From: Gluconobacter potus
Lineage (GTDB): Bacteria; Pseudomonadota; Alphaproteobacteria; Acetobacterales; Acetobacteraceae
Assembly (NCBI RefSeq): GCF_015244705.1
Contig: NZ_JABCQF010000002.1
Location: forward strand, 1-64,000
Direction of reading: 5' to 3'
Length of the DNA stretch: 64,000 bases
Shown here: in pieces, positions 44,344 to 53,092 of the stretch
Numbering within the stretch: position 1 is the stretch's first letter
Layout: each line of letters starts with the position of its first letter
Notes under the pieces: model-generated
Told to the model about the DNA's origin: nothing
Seen by the model: only the letters and a program-made list of their open reading frames with translations
Database searches by the model: none
Program-made: the position numbers and the translations under genes

Positions 44344-47022
44344 TCAAAGCGGGGGTGCCCTACATCTAACCATCTGCTTTATTTGCGCAATCCCGTCCCA
44401 TATGTAGGGAGGTGCCAGTAAACCGGAAAGAAAAGTTGTTGGACTCAAGGAGGAATCCATTGTGGGGTATAGAGTATTTGCAGCAGTATTGCGGATGTGC
44501 AGAGTAATTTTTAGATCTTGATCTGATGAAGGGAGAAGAAATGACGCGCTATGTTCAATGCTTTTCCCTATCTGTAGCCCATTAATGAAGCATTTCACTG
44601 TGCCTGCAATTTTTGGTAAGACCAGATGGAGAGTTTCTTTATAGGGTCTGTTAAAATTAGATAGGTGCAGGGTATAAATGCCTGTGCCGGAAAAATACTC
44701 AAATCCCTGTTGTTCCCAGCCGCATTCAACGGCGATAGGCACCGGACGGCTTTCTGGATCGGGCTGAAAGAGCCACCCGTCTTTGAGCATCTTTTTGTAA
44801 GAAGTCGGGAGACAGGCTTTATCTTCCATTGGGAAACAGTGGATTTCTGCTGTTGTGACAGATAATTCAAAAGTTGAAAGCTGGCGGGGCATCAGGGAGA
44901 GGGTGAATGTCGTATTGGCGGGGACACAAACCGGTGACATTGCTACCCCCGTATTGCATCGCCACTCTAGAAGAATTCGTTCCCGTGGTGCTGGGGCAAG
45001 TCTGGCGGTTCTTTCCTGATCTGAGTCATTAAAGATAGCTATGCGTAGCAGGGAGGGGGTCAATCTCTGTAATGTAATCCTTTGAGGTTGGCCTTCGATT
45101 GACAGGAGAGGTGGAGGGAAGTTTTCTTTAATAAGACGAGTAATTTCCGAAGTTGTGATAACTGGCCCTTCGATCCACCGCGTTCTGTCATTTCGGGAGG
45201 TTGTTATGGCTTTGCCTGATCTGAGCAGGCGTCCCCCCGTATGGGAGAATTTTTCAAGGATCGAGAGAGTTTGAGGATCACGCACGACGGTGACGTCTGG
45301 CAGAATAAGCGTATCGAACTGGCCTGAAACCAGATGCAGCCAGCCGTTGCAGACGGTTTCCTCACTGATCTGCTTTTCGTCAATAACGGTATATCCGACG
45401 CCTGCGTCCATCAATGCTTCGGCCCAAAAGCCGAAATGAGCTGCGCAGTCTGGTGTACTGCTACTTTCCCTGAGCTCCTCCAGGGGATAGAGCAGGGCGA
45501 CGGATCTTATAGGCGTTCCGTCTTCCAGAAAAGCCGAGAGACGAGCAACTTCTTCCAGAACGTCCGGTGCGTCCTCCCACCAGGGCTGAAGGTTGAATCC
45601 AGGTGCAAAGTCAAAACGAGGATCGGACTGATGAGAGGGATTTGGATGAATCGCGTCTGGCAGGAAGAGGGCATGGAGCAGAACGCGGCGTGCGCCTTGA
45701 AGGATATGACGAATCATCTGGGCGCGTAGGCGAGAAAGTGAAAGGTCCCATTGTCCGTGCAGTGATGGTCGACCCACTTCCCGGCCGGTAGAATATTGTT
45801 CGACCGTGCAGCGTGTGCGGCCATGCGCACGGGCGAGGGAGTCTCCCAATATGGCGGAAAGCTGGGTACTGTAGTCAGCAGCATCCGTGACGGTCTGGGT
45901 TTTAAATGTATCGATATCAAAATAGTCTACGCCCGGACTGACACGTGCATCAATACCGTCCAGCCCTCCAAGCAGATTCCAGCCACCGACATGGGGCAGG
46001 AGTTCATGGCCAGTAAGGCCAATGTCATGCGTGTCGCACCATCGTCTCAGTGTGCCGAAAAAGGCATGATGCATTTGCCGGGCGTAGGTTTCAAACAGAT
46101 ATGCGCGACGGGATGCTGCCTGTGGGTCCGTGCCATAAACTGCGTCTAAAAGGACGATACCGTTAATTCCAGCGTCAATCAGGCTGTCGTCCCAGAGGAG
46201 GGAATTGTGGATTGCGTCAGGTCCGGAGCCTGAATTCTGGCCGTTCCATGTGTAGAAACCGGCATAAGGATGGTCGAAGAAAAATGCTTCTGCTTTGGGA
46301 AAAGCCGCTCGCAGGGGCGCGTAGACACGGTTGGAAAAGCGTTCGGCTGTTTCCGGAAGAAGGTAATTGACCAGCCGAGATGTCAGGCATGTCGCTGCCA
46401 CAAAGAGGGCAACAGGGGTTTCGTCTGGGAGATCCGGGGCAATGATCTGTACGGTGCAACCGCTGTCGCTTGTTTCAAGAAATCTGATCTGGGAAGGCTG
46501 AAGAAGTGTCCGGGAGGGTATGACGCCACCGGCTACGATCTGCCACAAGCCCCATCGGGCCTTGCCACCTTCATGTGTCCAGCGTCTTCCGGCTGGCCCG
46601 AGGAAATCCAGAAACGTGGCGTCGATGCCTGAAATCTGAAGTATGGTCTGTCCGTTTTGGAGGATTCCGGTAGTCCAGAACAGGTGTCGTTCACGGAGGT
46701 GATCTGCGCCCTGTACAGTGAGGCCCCCTCCATGTCCCGACATCCAGCCATATTCATCGTAGATCTCAATACTGAGCCCGTGTTCTTCTGCGAGATCCGA
46801 GACGAGACGGCAGAGGGCCAGATAGTTTGGAGAAAGATAGTCGGACAATGGCATGGCAAGTCGGGCCTGCACGAGAATGCAGCCCAGCCCAGCCCGTTTC
46901 ATGTCCGCGATGGCCTCGCGGCACATCTGAGGCGTGGGCAGGTGATGCCAGAACCAGAAGGCCGCGGTTCGGAAACGGTTTTCGGGTTTCTGGAACCAGT
47001 CGGGCAATGCCGTGGTGCTCAC
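44344..47022 (-). CDS. GH106-like glycoside hydrolase (alpha-L-rhamnosidase type)
   Basis: This protein of about 892 residues has an N-terminal barrel (AAFWFWHHLPTPQMCREAIA, then LSIEIYDEYGWMSGHGGG) resembling GH106-like alpha-L-rhamnosidases. A C-terminal galactose-binding jelly roll follows (VKCFINGLQIGKSI). GTG 47022 is chosen because it overlaps the upstream stop (GTGA). An ATG at 47067 would add 15 residues that are only a shadow of the neighbouring gene. There is no signal peptide. As the last gene of the glycoside operon it may remove rhamnosyl caps from imported glycosides. The exact GH family is uncertain. Confidence 0.68.
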   Translation of the reverse strand: MSTTALPDWFQKPENRFRTAAFWFWHHLPTPQMCREAIADMKRAGLGCILVQARLAMPLSDYLSPNYLALCRLVSDLAEEHGLSIEIYDEYGWMSGHGGGLTVQGADHLRERHLFWTTGILQNGQTILQISGIDATFLDFLGPAGRRWTHEGGKARWGLWQIVAGGVIPSRTLLQPSQIRFLETSDSGCTVQIIAPDLPDETPVALFVAATCLTSRLVNYLLPETAERFSNRVYAPLRAAFPKAEAFFFDHPYAGFYTWNGQNSGSGPDAIHNSLLWDDSLIDAGINGIVLLDAVYGTDPQAASRRAYLFETYARQMHHAFFGTLRRWCDTHDIGLTGHELLPHVGGWNLLGGLDGIDARVSPGVDYFDIDTFKTQTVTDAADYSTQLSAILGDSLARAHGRTRCTVEQYSTGREVGRPSLHGQWDLSLSRLRAQMIRHILQGARRVLLHALFLPDAIHPNPSHQSDPRFDFAPGFNLQPWWEDAPDVLEEVARLSAFLEDGTPIRSVALLYPLEELRESSSTPDCAAHFGFWAEALMDAGVGYTVIDEKQISEETVCNGWLHLVSGQFDTLILPDVTVVRDPQTLSILEKFSHTGGRLLRSGKAITTSRNDRTRWIEGPVITTSEITRLIKENFPPPLLSIEGQPQRITLQRLTPSLLRIAIFNDSDQERTARLAPAPRERILLEWRCNTGVAMSPVCVPANTTFTLSLMPRQLSTFELSVTTAEIHCFPMEDKACLPTSYKKMLKDGWLFQPDPESRPVPIAVECGWEQQGFEYFSGTGIYTLHLSNFNRPYKETLHLVLPKIAGTVKCFINGLQIGKSIEHSASFLLPSSDQDLKITLHIRNTAANTLYPTMDSSLSPTTFLSGLLAPPYIWDGIAQIKQMVRCRAPPL

Positions 47023-49244
47023 GTCGTGAACCGCGGAGCGAGGTAAAGATCGAGCCGTTGCCCGCAACGAATACCGGACAGGTCTATGTCCGGGCTTTGT
47101 GGTGTGGGGAAGGGGCTGCCATCCACACGAATTTCCACGATCCGCGCGGCGTAGGTCGGGCCGGGTGTCAGGATGCCCTGTCGGCCTTCAGCAGCATGGA
47201 TATGGCAACTTAGGAGGCCATCGCTGATCGTGAGCTCTGTCAGGCGGCCCGTTCCTGTCCAGGAGAGAACTTTTTCCTGTCCACGGCAAAGGGTCATACA
47301 AGCATTCGTGGTTGTCACGACGACTTGTCCAATAGGCGTGTGGATCGGGCCAAGTGTGACGTCCGCACCTGTGTTATGCAACTCCCAGCCTGCCCAGGGA
47401 TTGATGTCCATAACGTCTGCAACGCCCAGCATCGGCAGCATTGCCCCCCAGGAATAGAATAGGTCAGTATCTGGTTGGTCGTTGGCTTCGCCTGTTGTCG
47501 CGGAGTAATTTTCTGCTGCAATCCTGCGTCGGCGCCAGGACTGGTTGAACAAAGCCATGCTGCGTTCAGCAAGCAGGGACGCTTCGGCTACAAAACCGTA
47601 GCGCCGCAGGCCATGCCATACAAAATAATTTACATTCGGCCAGATACGGCCGCGCCAGTAAACGTTATCTGCAAAGGCAGGGTCATCCCGGCTGACATTC
47701 GGGATCATATATGGGCCGTCGAAGCGAACTGGATCAGAAAAGTGCTCGATCAGGGACTGGGCCTGTTCAGGCGTGGCGGCACCACAGATCAGCGGGAAGA
47801 AGCTTGTTGGACCAAGACTGCGGACGAACCCGCCGTGGCGTTGGCGATTGGCAAAAATGCTGCGTTCATGATCCCACAGATGCTCCCGGATCTTGCTTCG
47901 GGTGTCGTCCGCCATTGCATCGAAAGTCTGTGCATCTTCAGTGTGTCCCAGTTCCCGCGCAATATGGGCTAGGTACTCCGCATCAAGCGCTAAGGAGCAG
48001 TTGAGACCGACATCAAGGAGTGACAGTGTGCGGGTTTCCGGATCGTAGATAGCTTCGTCATGGGTTGGGGAATTGTCCATGCCTGTTTCGTTGCGGGCTC
48101 CGAAGTGAGTACCTTTGTACAGGGCCTCTCCGACATCGGAAGTTCCGCAGGAGACAAGCCCCATGCCGTCGGGATCGCGTTCACGTCGCCACCACATGTG
48201 GTTGCGGGACAACGCCTCGTAATGACATTCGAGGAATGATCTTTCGCGCTGGCGCAGATAGATCATCCACGTCATGAATGCGCCGTTCGGAGCTTGTGTC
48301 CGGTCCACCCATGTGTCGTTCGATGTGGCAAGGCAGGCAAAATTGCCTTGAGGCGTTGCGCTTGCTGTCGCTACCGCCATGTTCTCTCGCGCAGTCTGTC
48401 CATCAATGAGGGCGGTCATCAATGCGGAGTAAGTCTGATCGTTGTACCAGACTGCGAATGTCCCCAGATTCCAGGTCCGGCTGAAAGTGGTATAAGGGCG
48501 ACGATTGATGCCGTCATACAGGGTGTTCCAAGCCATGACATCACGAACGGCATCCAGGGCTCCAGCGTGACGTCCGGTCTGGGCTGGAAGCATTGGTTCT
48601 TTCTCAAAAGTGCGCTTAAGTGCTTCTCGTGCTTTCACTGTAGCCAAAGCCTCACTGTCCGCGACGGCTGCGGCGAAACGCCCTTTGCGCATCATTTCCA
48701 GATTGAACCGTAATGCGATGACGGAGGCGGATGTGCCCCTGCTGGCTGTATGGAAATAGCCGTTGTCGTCGAAATCTTTTGCTGCGGCTTCCAGCGTTTC
48801 ATGAGCCGTGACCTGAACGGGGGCCATGTCGCCCATCAGGGCTACATACCGATAACCCAGCCGGATGACGGCCGCTTCCCCATTATAGGTCACAGTTGTA
48901 CCGCACTCGGCAGACAGGCACAGTGTCAGCCAGTAACGCAGTCCCCATTCCGCGAGAACCTGTCCGTCCCATGCCCCCCGCAGGCAGTAGGGGTCATCCT
49001 TCTCATAGCGGAATGCGATTTCCGTTCCGCCATGCCGGGTCTCGAACTCCACCAGCCTTCCGCCCATGTCATGACGGCCGAACAACAGGTCCTTGCCCGG
49101 CGGTAGAAGCGTCGCGCAGCGCTGGCTGGTGGAATAGAGCAGGGGCGTTACATGAACGCCCAGTGGCAGGAACGTCATCGCTGCCGGGCGGTCGGACCAG
49201 GTGTTCCATGCTCGGGCCGGGGGCACGGTGCTCTCAACAATCAT
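47019..49244 (-). CDS. GH63/MGH1-like glycosidase, (alpha/alpha)6 barrel
   Basis: This 741-residue hydrolase has its catalytic barrel at about 180-620. Family landmarks are SRTWNLGTFAVWYNDQTYSA, NETGMDNSPTHD (acid/base Asp region), SLLDVGLNCSLALDAEYLAH and NVYWRGRIWPNVNYFVWHGL. The last is the strongest GH63/mannosylglycerate-hydrolase-like signature. The N-terminus is a beta-sandwich. No signal peptide is seen. ATG 49244 overlaps the GH3 stop (ATGA), so the genes are coupled. The substrate is probably an alpha-glucoside or alpha-mannoside unit, not decided by sequence. Confidence 0.75.
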   Translation of the reverse strand: MIVESTVPPARAWNTWSDRPAAMTFLPLGVHVTPLLYSTSQRCATLLPPGKDLLFGRHDMGGRLVEFETRHGGTEIAFRYEKDDPYCLRGAWDGQVLAEWGLRYWLTLCLSAECGTTVTYNGEAAVIRLGYRYVALMGDMAPVQVTAHETLEAAAKDFDDNGYFHTASRGTSASVIALRFNLEMMRKGRFAAAVADSEALATVKAREALKRTFEKEPMLPAQTGRHAGALDAVRDVMAWNTLYDGINRRPYTTFSRTWNLGTFAVWYNDQTYSALMTALIDGQTARENMAVATASATPQGNFACLATSNDTWVDRTQAPNGAFMTWMIYLRQRERSFLECHYEALSRNHMWWRRERDPDGMGLVSCGTSDVGEALYKGTHFGARNETGMDNSPTHDEAIYDPETRTLSLLDVGLNCSLALDAEYLAHIARELGHTEDAQTFDAMADDTRSKIREHLWDHERSIFANRQRHGGFVRSLGPTSFFPLICGAATPEQAQSLIEHFSDPVRFDGPYMIPNVSRDDPAFADNVYWRGRIWPNVNYFVWHGLRRYGFVAEASLLAERSMALFNQSWRRRRIAAENYSATTGEANDQPDTDLFYSWGAMLPMLGVADVMDINPWAGWELHNTGADVTLGPIHTPIGQVVVTTTNACMTLCRGQEKVLSWTGTGRLTELTISDGLLSCHIHAAEGRQGILTPGPTYAARIVEIRVDGSPFPTPQSPDIDLSGIRCGQRLDLYLAPRFTT

Positions 49245-51646
49245 GATGGTTCCAGTTCGCTGCGATGTTCGGGTTTTCTTGCGCCACTGCGTCTGTTGGC
49301 GTCATCAAGGATCTGTGTCAGCTGGGTTTCGTCCAGCTCCAGATCGAACGACCAGCAAAGCGTGTCATAAATGCCGAGGAAGGAACGGCGGCAGGGGGCA
49401 AGCCGCGTTTCGGTCTCGGAGATGCTCTGGCCCGTCACATCTGCAAGCCATGTGACCAGATCATCCTGCAAACCCGCAACCTCCAGCGCCTGTCCGGGCG
49501 GAGTGTGCAGGTTGAGCCATCGTGCTGGAGTAGCGTCTCCCGCGACATGCAGTTCCGTGACAAGGCGGATATCGCGGGAGGATGCCCCGATTTCGATGCT
49601 GACCGTTCCGGTGAGAACGGTCCAGTCCTCACGCACGGTGTCGAAATAGGCGAGATCGCGGCGGTCCAGCGTCATGTCCACGACGCGGCTTTCGCCCGGT
49701 TCCAGATGAACCGTCGCAAACCCTTTCAAGGCCCGGAGTGGATGATGGGGGAGTGCGCGGTTGGGAGCGGTCGGACTGCGCCCAAGGTAAAGCTGGCAGA
49801 CTTCCCAACCGGCCCGGGTGCCGGTGTTGGATAGTGTGAACTGGATAGCAACACCATCTGCTCCGATTGTCAGCTCCAAGGCGTCATAGGTGAAGGACGT
49901 GTAGGACAGCCCGTGGCCGAACGGGAAAAGAGGCTGTATGCGGCGGATGTCGAAAAACCGGTATCCGACGAAAATGCCTTCCCGGTACAGATGCGTCCCC
50001 TGTTCACCGGGATATCCCAGAAAGGCCGGGCAGTCTTCTGGTCGCACAGGCCATGTGACGGACGTCTTGCCGGAAGGGTTGGCATGCCCGAACAGGATAT
50101 CGGCGACGGCCTGCCCAAACCCCGCTCCCGCATAACCTGCCGAAAGAATGGCCTGCACGTTATCGGCCCAAGGGAGCACGACAGCGTCAGGATGTGTCAG
50201 AACCACCACGACCCGATTGTGGATCTTCGTCAGCTCGGTGATCAGATGATCATGCGCCGGACAGAGATTCAGATCGGGCCGGTCGGCATTTTCGCCACTG
50301 AAGCAGGGCGGGGTTGAGGCAAAGACGATAACGGTTTCGGCTATGCATGCTGCGGCAAGGGCAGTGGCCAGACGTTCCGCGTCATGGTCGCCATCCGCGC
50401 CCCAGCCCGGTTCCCAGTGGATGGATACGCTTTCCGGGGCAGTCGCTTTCAGGCACTTCAGCGGAATATCGCATTGGATGGGCCGCACAGCGGCGCTGCC
50501 CGCACCCTGGATTTCGGGTGAGACCGCGCCTGTGCCAATGACCAGCAGGCGTTCGCCGGGCTCAGGGGTGAGGGGCAGGACGTCGTTCCGGTTGCTCAGC
50601 AGAACGCAAGCGCGGGAGGCGGCCTTGCGGGCGAGGTCGTGATGGGCCGCGAAATCCGGGCGTGTGACGGGCAGTCTGCGCTGGGCATCCACGATCCGCA
50701 GGGTAAGGGCCGCGATATGGGTGCAGGCTTCGTCCAGCGCAGTTTCGGGCATACTCCCGTTCAGGACTGCGTTTTCAAGCTGTCGTCTGCGGGCGGCATT
50801 GAACGGCATGTCCAGATCGTTTCCGGCTTTTATGGCGGCGGGAAGATCCTGAATTCCGTGCCAGTCGGACATGATCGCGCCGTCATACTGCCACCGATCC
50901 CGCAGGATATGGCGCAGAAGCCAGGGGTTCTGGGATGTCTGGATTCCGTTGAGCCGGTTGTAGGATGTCATGACCGTCCACGGACTGCTTCTGGCAATCG
51001 CACGCTCGAATCCCAGAAGATACAGTTCGTGCAGCGCGCGGGGCTCGACGACGGAATCCATGCTGATGCGCTCAACTTCGGAATTGTTGCACGCAAAATG
51101 CTTGAGTGATGCCCCCACGCCCCTGTTCTGAAGACCGCGGATGACGCCCGCTGCCATTTCTCCCGTCAGGATCGGATCTTCGCTGAAATACTCAAATCCT
51201 CGACCTGCCAGCGGTGAGCGCCGCAGGTTGATCCCGGGCCCGAGCAGGATCTGGGCGCCCGCAGCACGGCATTCGATTGCCAATGCTGTTCCGACTTCAT
51301 GGGCCAGCGCGATGTCCCAGCTGTTGGCCAGAACCGAGAGCGCTGGAAAGCATGTTGCCGGCACGCTTTTGCCGAGCAGGACATTGCTGTCCCGGTTTTC
51401 CGGATCGTCCGTTGTATCAACGGCATCAAGGAATGCCCCAAGATCGGCATTCTGCGTATCCGTAGAAATCTGGTCCGGCACGACGCGCAGGCCGTTGGAA
51501 CCATCGACCATCAGCAGAGAGGGCAGCCCCAGACGGGGCATGCCTGTCGTGCGCCACAGGCCGTTGCCACAGACGAGGTCGAGTTTTTCCGAAATCGTCA
51601 TCTGCGCGACGATCGTGGCGGCCTCCCTGTCGAATGGGTGCGTCAT
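49241..51646 (-). CDS. GH3-family beta-glycosidase
   Basis: This protein of about 801 residues has the GH3 barrel with KHFACNNSEVERISM and the nucleophile Asp in GAIMSDWHGIQD (D261). It then has the alpha/beta sandwich domain, a PA14-less C-terminal fibronectin-like domain (GYRFFDIRRIQPLFPFGHGL) and a further 90-residue tail. There is no secretion signal, so it acts on imported glycosides. ATG 51646 begins two bases after the symporter stop; a TTG at 51667 with GGAG upstream is an alternative. It probably releases beta-linked glucose. Confidence 0.88.
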   Translation of the reverse strand: MTHPFDREAATIVAQMTISEKLDLVCGNGLWRTTGMPRLGLPSLLMVDGSNGLRVVPDQISTDTQNADLGAFLDAVDTTDDPENRDSNVLLGKSVPATCFPALSVLANSWDIALAHEVGTALAIECRAAGAQILLGPGINLRRSPLAGRGFEYFSEDPILTGEMAAGVIRGLQNRGVGASLKHFACNNSEVERISMDSVVEPRALHELYLLGFERAIARSSPWTVMTSYNRLNGIQTSQNPWLLRHILRDRWQYDGAIMSDWHGIQDLPAAIKAGNDLDMPFNAARRRQLENAVLNGSMPETALDEACTHIAALTLRIVDAQRRLPVTRPDFAAHHDLARKAASRACVLLSNRNDVLPLTPEPGERLLVIGTGAVSPEIQGAGSAAVRPIQCDIPLKCLKATAPESVSIHWEPGWGADGDHDAERLATALAAACIAETVIVFASTPPCFSGENADRPDLNLCPAHDHLITELTKIHNRVVVVLTHPDAVVLPWADNVQAILSAGYAGAGFGQAVADILFGHANPSGKTSVTWPVRPEDCPAFLGYPGEQGTHLYREGIFVGYRFFDIRRIQPLFPFGHGLSYTSFTYDALELTIGADGVAIQFTLSNTGTRAGWEVCQLYLGRSPTAPNRALPHHPLRALKGFATVHLEPGESRVVDMTLDRRDLAYFDTVREDWTVLTGTVSIEIGASSRDIRLVTELHVAGDATPARWLNLHTPPGQALEVAGLQDDLVTWLADVTGQSISETETRLAPCRRSFLGIYDTLCWSFDLELDETQLTQILDDANRRSGARKPEHRSELEPS

Positions 51647-51647
51647 G

Positions 51648-53006
51648 TCAGATGCTCTGTGGCTCAACTGGGGTCTCCGGCTGGAGGATGCGCGTCATCT
51701 CGGCCTCGGAAGGGTAAAGCAGGATAATCAGGACAGAGAGGAGGGCGACACAGGCAGGCACGCCCAGAAAACCGAACGTGATGAAGGCGCGGGCAGTGTG
51801 GGTCTGGGTGGCGGCATGGGGAACATAGCCGCCCCAGCCCAGAAACGCCGCGGAAAGCGAGCCGCCGATGGCCCAGGCGACCTTTCCCGCAAAACTGTTC
51901 ACGGAGTAGGCCATTCCGGATGCCGTCACACCAGTGACGGCCGTGCCGTAATCGATGGAATCCGCGACCATTGCGTAGAAAACCGGCAGCGTCATGCCCT
52001 GGAAAAAGCAGATCAGTCCGAAGACCGCGACAAGATAAGCGGCACTGTTCGGACCATATGCAAAGAGCGCCAGACCCATGGCAGACAGGATGTAGGGCAG
52101 AACAATTGTCAGCTTCTGTCCGACGTGTCGGGCAAGCCACGGCGAGCAGGTTACGCCCAGAACCTTGCTGGCCCCCATCATCGAGATGAGCAGCCCCCCG
52201 AAATACTGCGGGCGATGCAGGACTTCTGTCGCATAGTAGATCGACAGGCCGTAGAATGCCGTCAGATTAATATAGAACAGGCTCAGCACGATCGTGATGA
52301 TCACCCATGCCCGGTTGTGGAACAGGGAGCCGAGCAGCACCCGGACGGGACTGTCATTCGCTTCCAGTTCGTAGCGCTCACGGCAGGTGAAGAAGGGAAT
52401 GAGCGCCAGCCCTCCGCCTATTGCTCCCGCAATGGTCATCGCCAGCGGGTACCCCAGCTTTTCGTTGCCCCCGCCAAACAGGTGCACCATGGGCAGGATG
52501 GATGATCCGACCAGAAATGTTGCAAGTGTTGCGCCCATCATGCGGAAAGTGGACAGGGAGAGACGGTCTTCCCGGTTGCGGGTCATGACGTTGGGCAACA
52601 GCCCGTAAGGTACGATGACGAGCGAGAAGAGTACCCCCATCACGAGATAGGTGGCATAGGCCCAGGCGAGGCGGCCGCCTGACCCAAGCGGCAGGGGCAG
52701 GAAGCAGCAGAATGTCAGGAAGCCGAGTGGCAGGGAAAACCATTTCAGGTAGGGCCGGACGCACCCCCCGAACAGGATGCGATGGTCAATCAGATATCCG
52801 ATGACCGGGTCCACCACGCTGTCGACCACACGTGCCAGAAGCATCAGCAGGGCAACGGAAGACGCGGAAATACCGTAAACATTGGTGTAGTAATAGATGA
52901 GATAGGCCCCGGTAATTCCGAACAGGGCATTCCCTGCTAGATCGCCGAAGCCGAAGCTCATCCGTTCCCACAGGGCAGGGCGCTGGTTGTTCGTCATACC
53001 GTTCAT
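51648..53006 (-). CDS. GPH-family sugar:cation symporter (MelB/XylP-like)
   Basis: This inner-membrane transporter of about 452 residues has 12 hydrophobic segments. Typical GPH features are FGFGDLAGNALFGITGAYLI, DPVIGYLIDH in loop 2-3 and MVADSIDYGTAVTGVTASG. GPH carriers import disaccharides and glycosides with Na+ or H+. ATG 53006 is chosen; the frame further upstream runs into a hairpin behind the TonB receptor gene. Placed between the receptor and three hydrolases, it is the uptake step of this operon. Confidence 0.88.
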   Translation of the reverse strand: MNGMTNNQRPALWERMSFGFGDLAGNALFGITGAYLIYYYTNVYGISASSVALLMLLARVVDSVVDPVIGYLIDHRILFGGCVRPYLKWFSLPLGFLTFCCFLPLPLGSGGRLAWAYATYLVMGVLFSLVIVPYGLLPNVMTRNREDRLSLSTFRMMGATLATFLVGSSILPMVHLFGGGNEKLGYPLAMTIAGAIGGGLALIPFFTCRERYELEANDSPVRVLLGSLFHNRAWVIITIVLSLFYINLTAFYGLSIYYATEVLHRPQYFGGLLISMMGASKVLGVTCSPWLARHVGQKLTIVLPYILSAMGLALFAYGPNSAAYLVAVFGLICFFQGMTLPVFYAMVADSIDYGTAVTGVTASGMAYSVNSFAGKVAWAIGGSLSAAFLGWGGYVPHAATQTHTARAFITFGFLGVPACVALLSVLIILLYPSEAEMTRILQPETPVEPQSI

Positions 53007-53030
53007 GCAGCCATCCGGTTGGGGGTGTGG

Positions 53031-53058
53031 CTGCCTTTCCATCAATCCGGAAAGGCAG
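53031..53058 (-). terminator. Hairpin between the TonB-receptor gene and the symporter operon
   Basis: CTGCCTTTCC (53031-53040) and GGAAAGGCAG (53049-53058) form a perfect 10-bp stem with an 8-base loop. It has no long T run, so it may attenuate rather than end transcription. This would lower downstream expression compared with the receptor. Confidence 0.5.
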
Positions 53059-53092
53059 TCCTGGGAGGATGTCCGATCCGGACAGGGGAGAG

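Noticed and set aside
44331-44359. tRNA-like T-loop (GCAGGTTCAAAGC) and hairpin at the end of the GH106-like gene
   Set aside because: No acceptor, D or anticodon arms can be built around it; it is probably the 3' hairpin of the operon.
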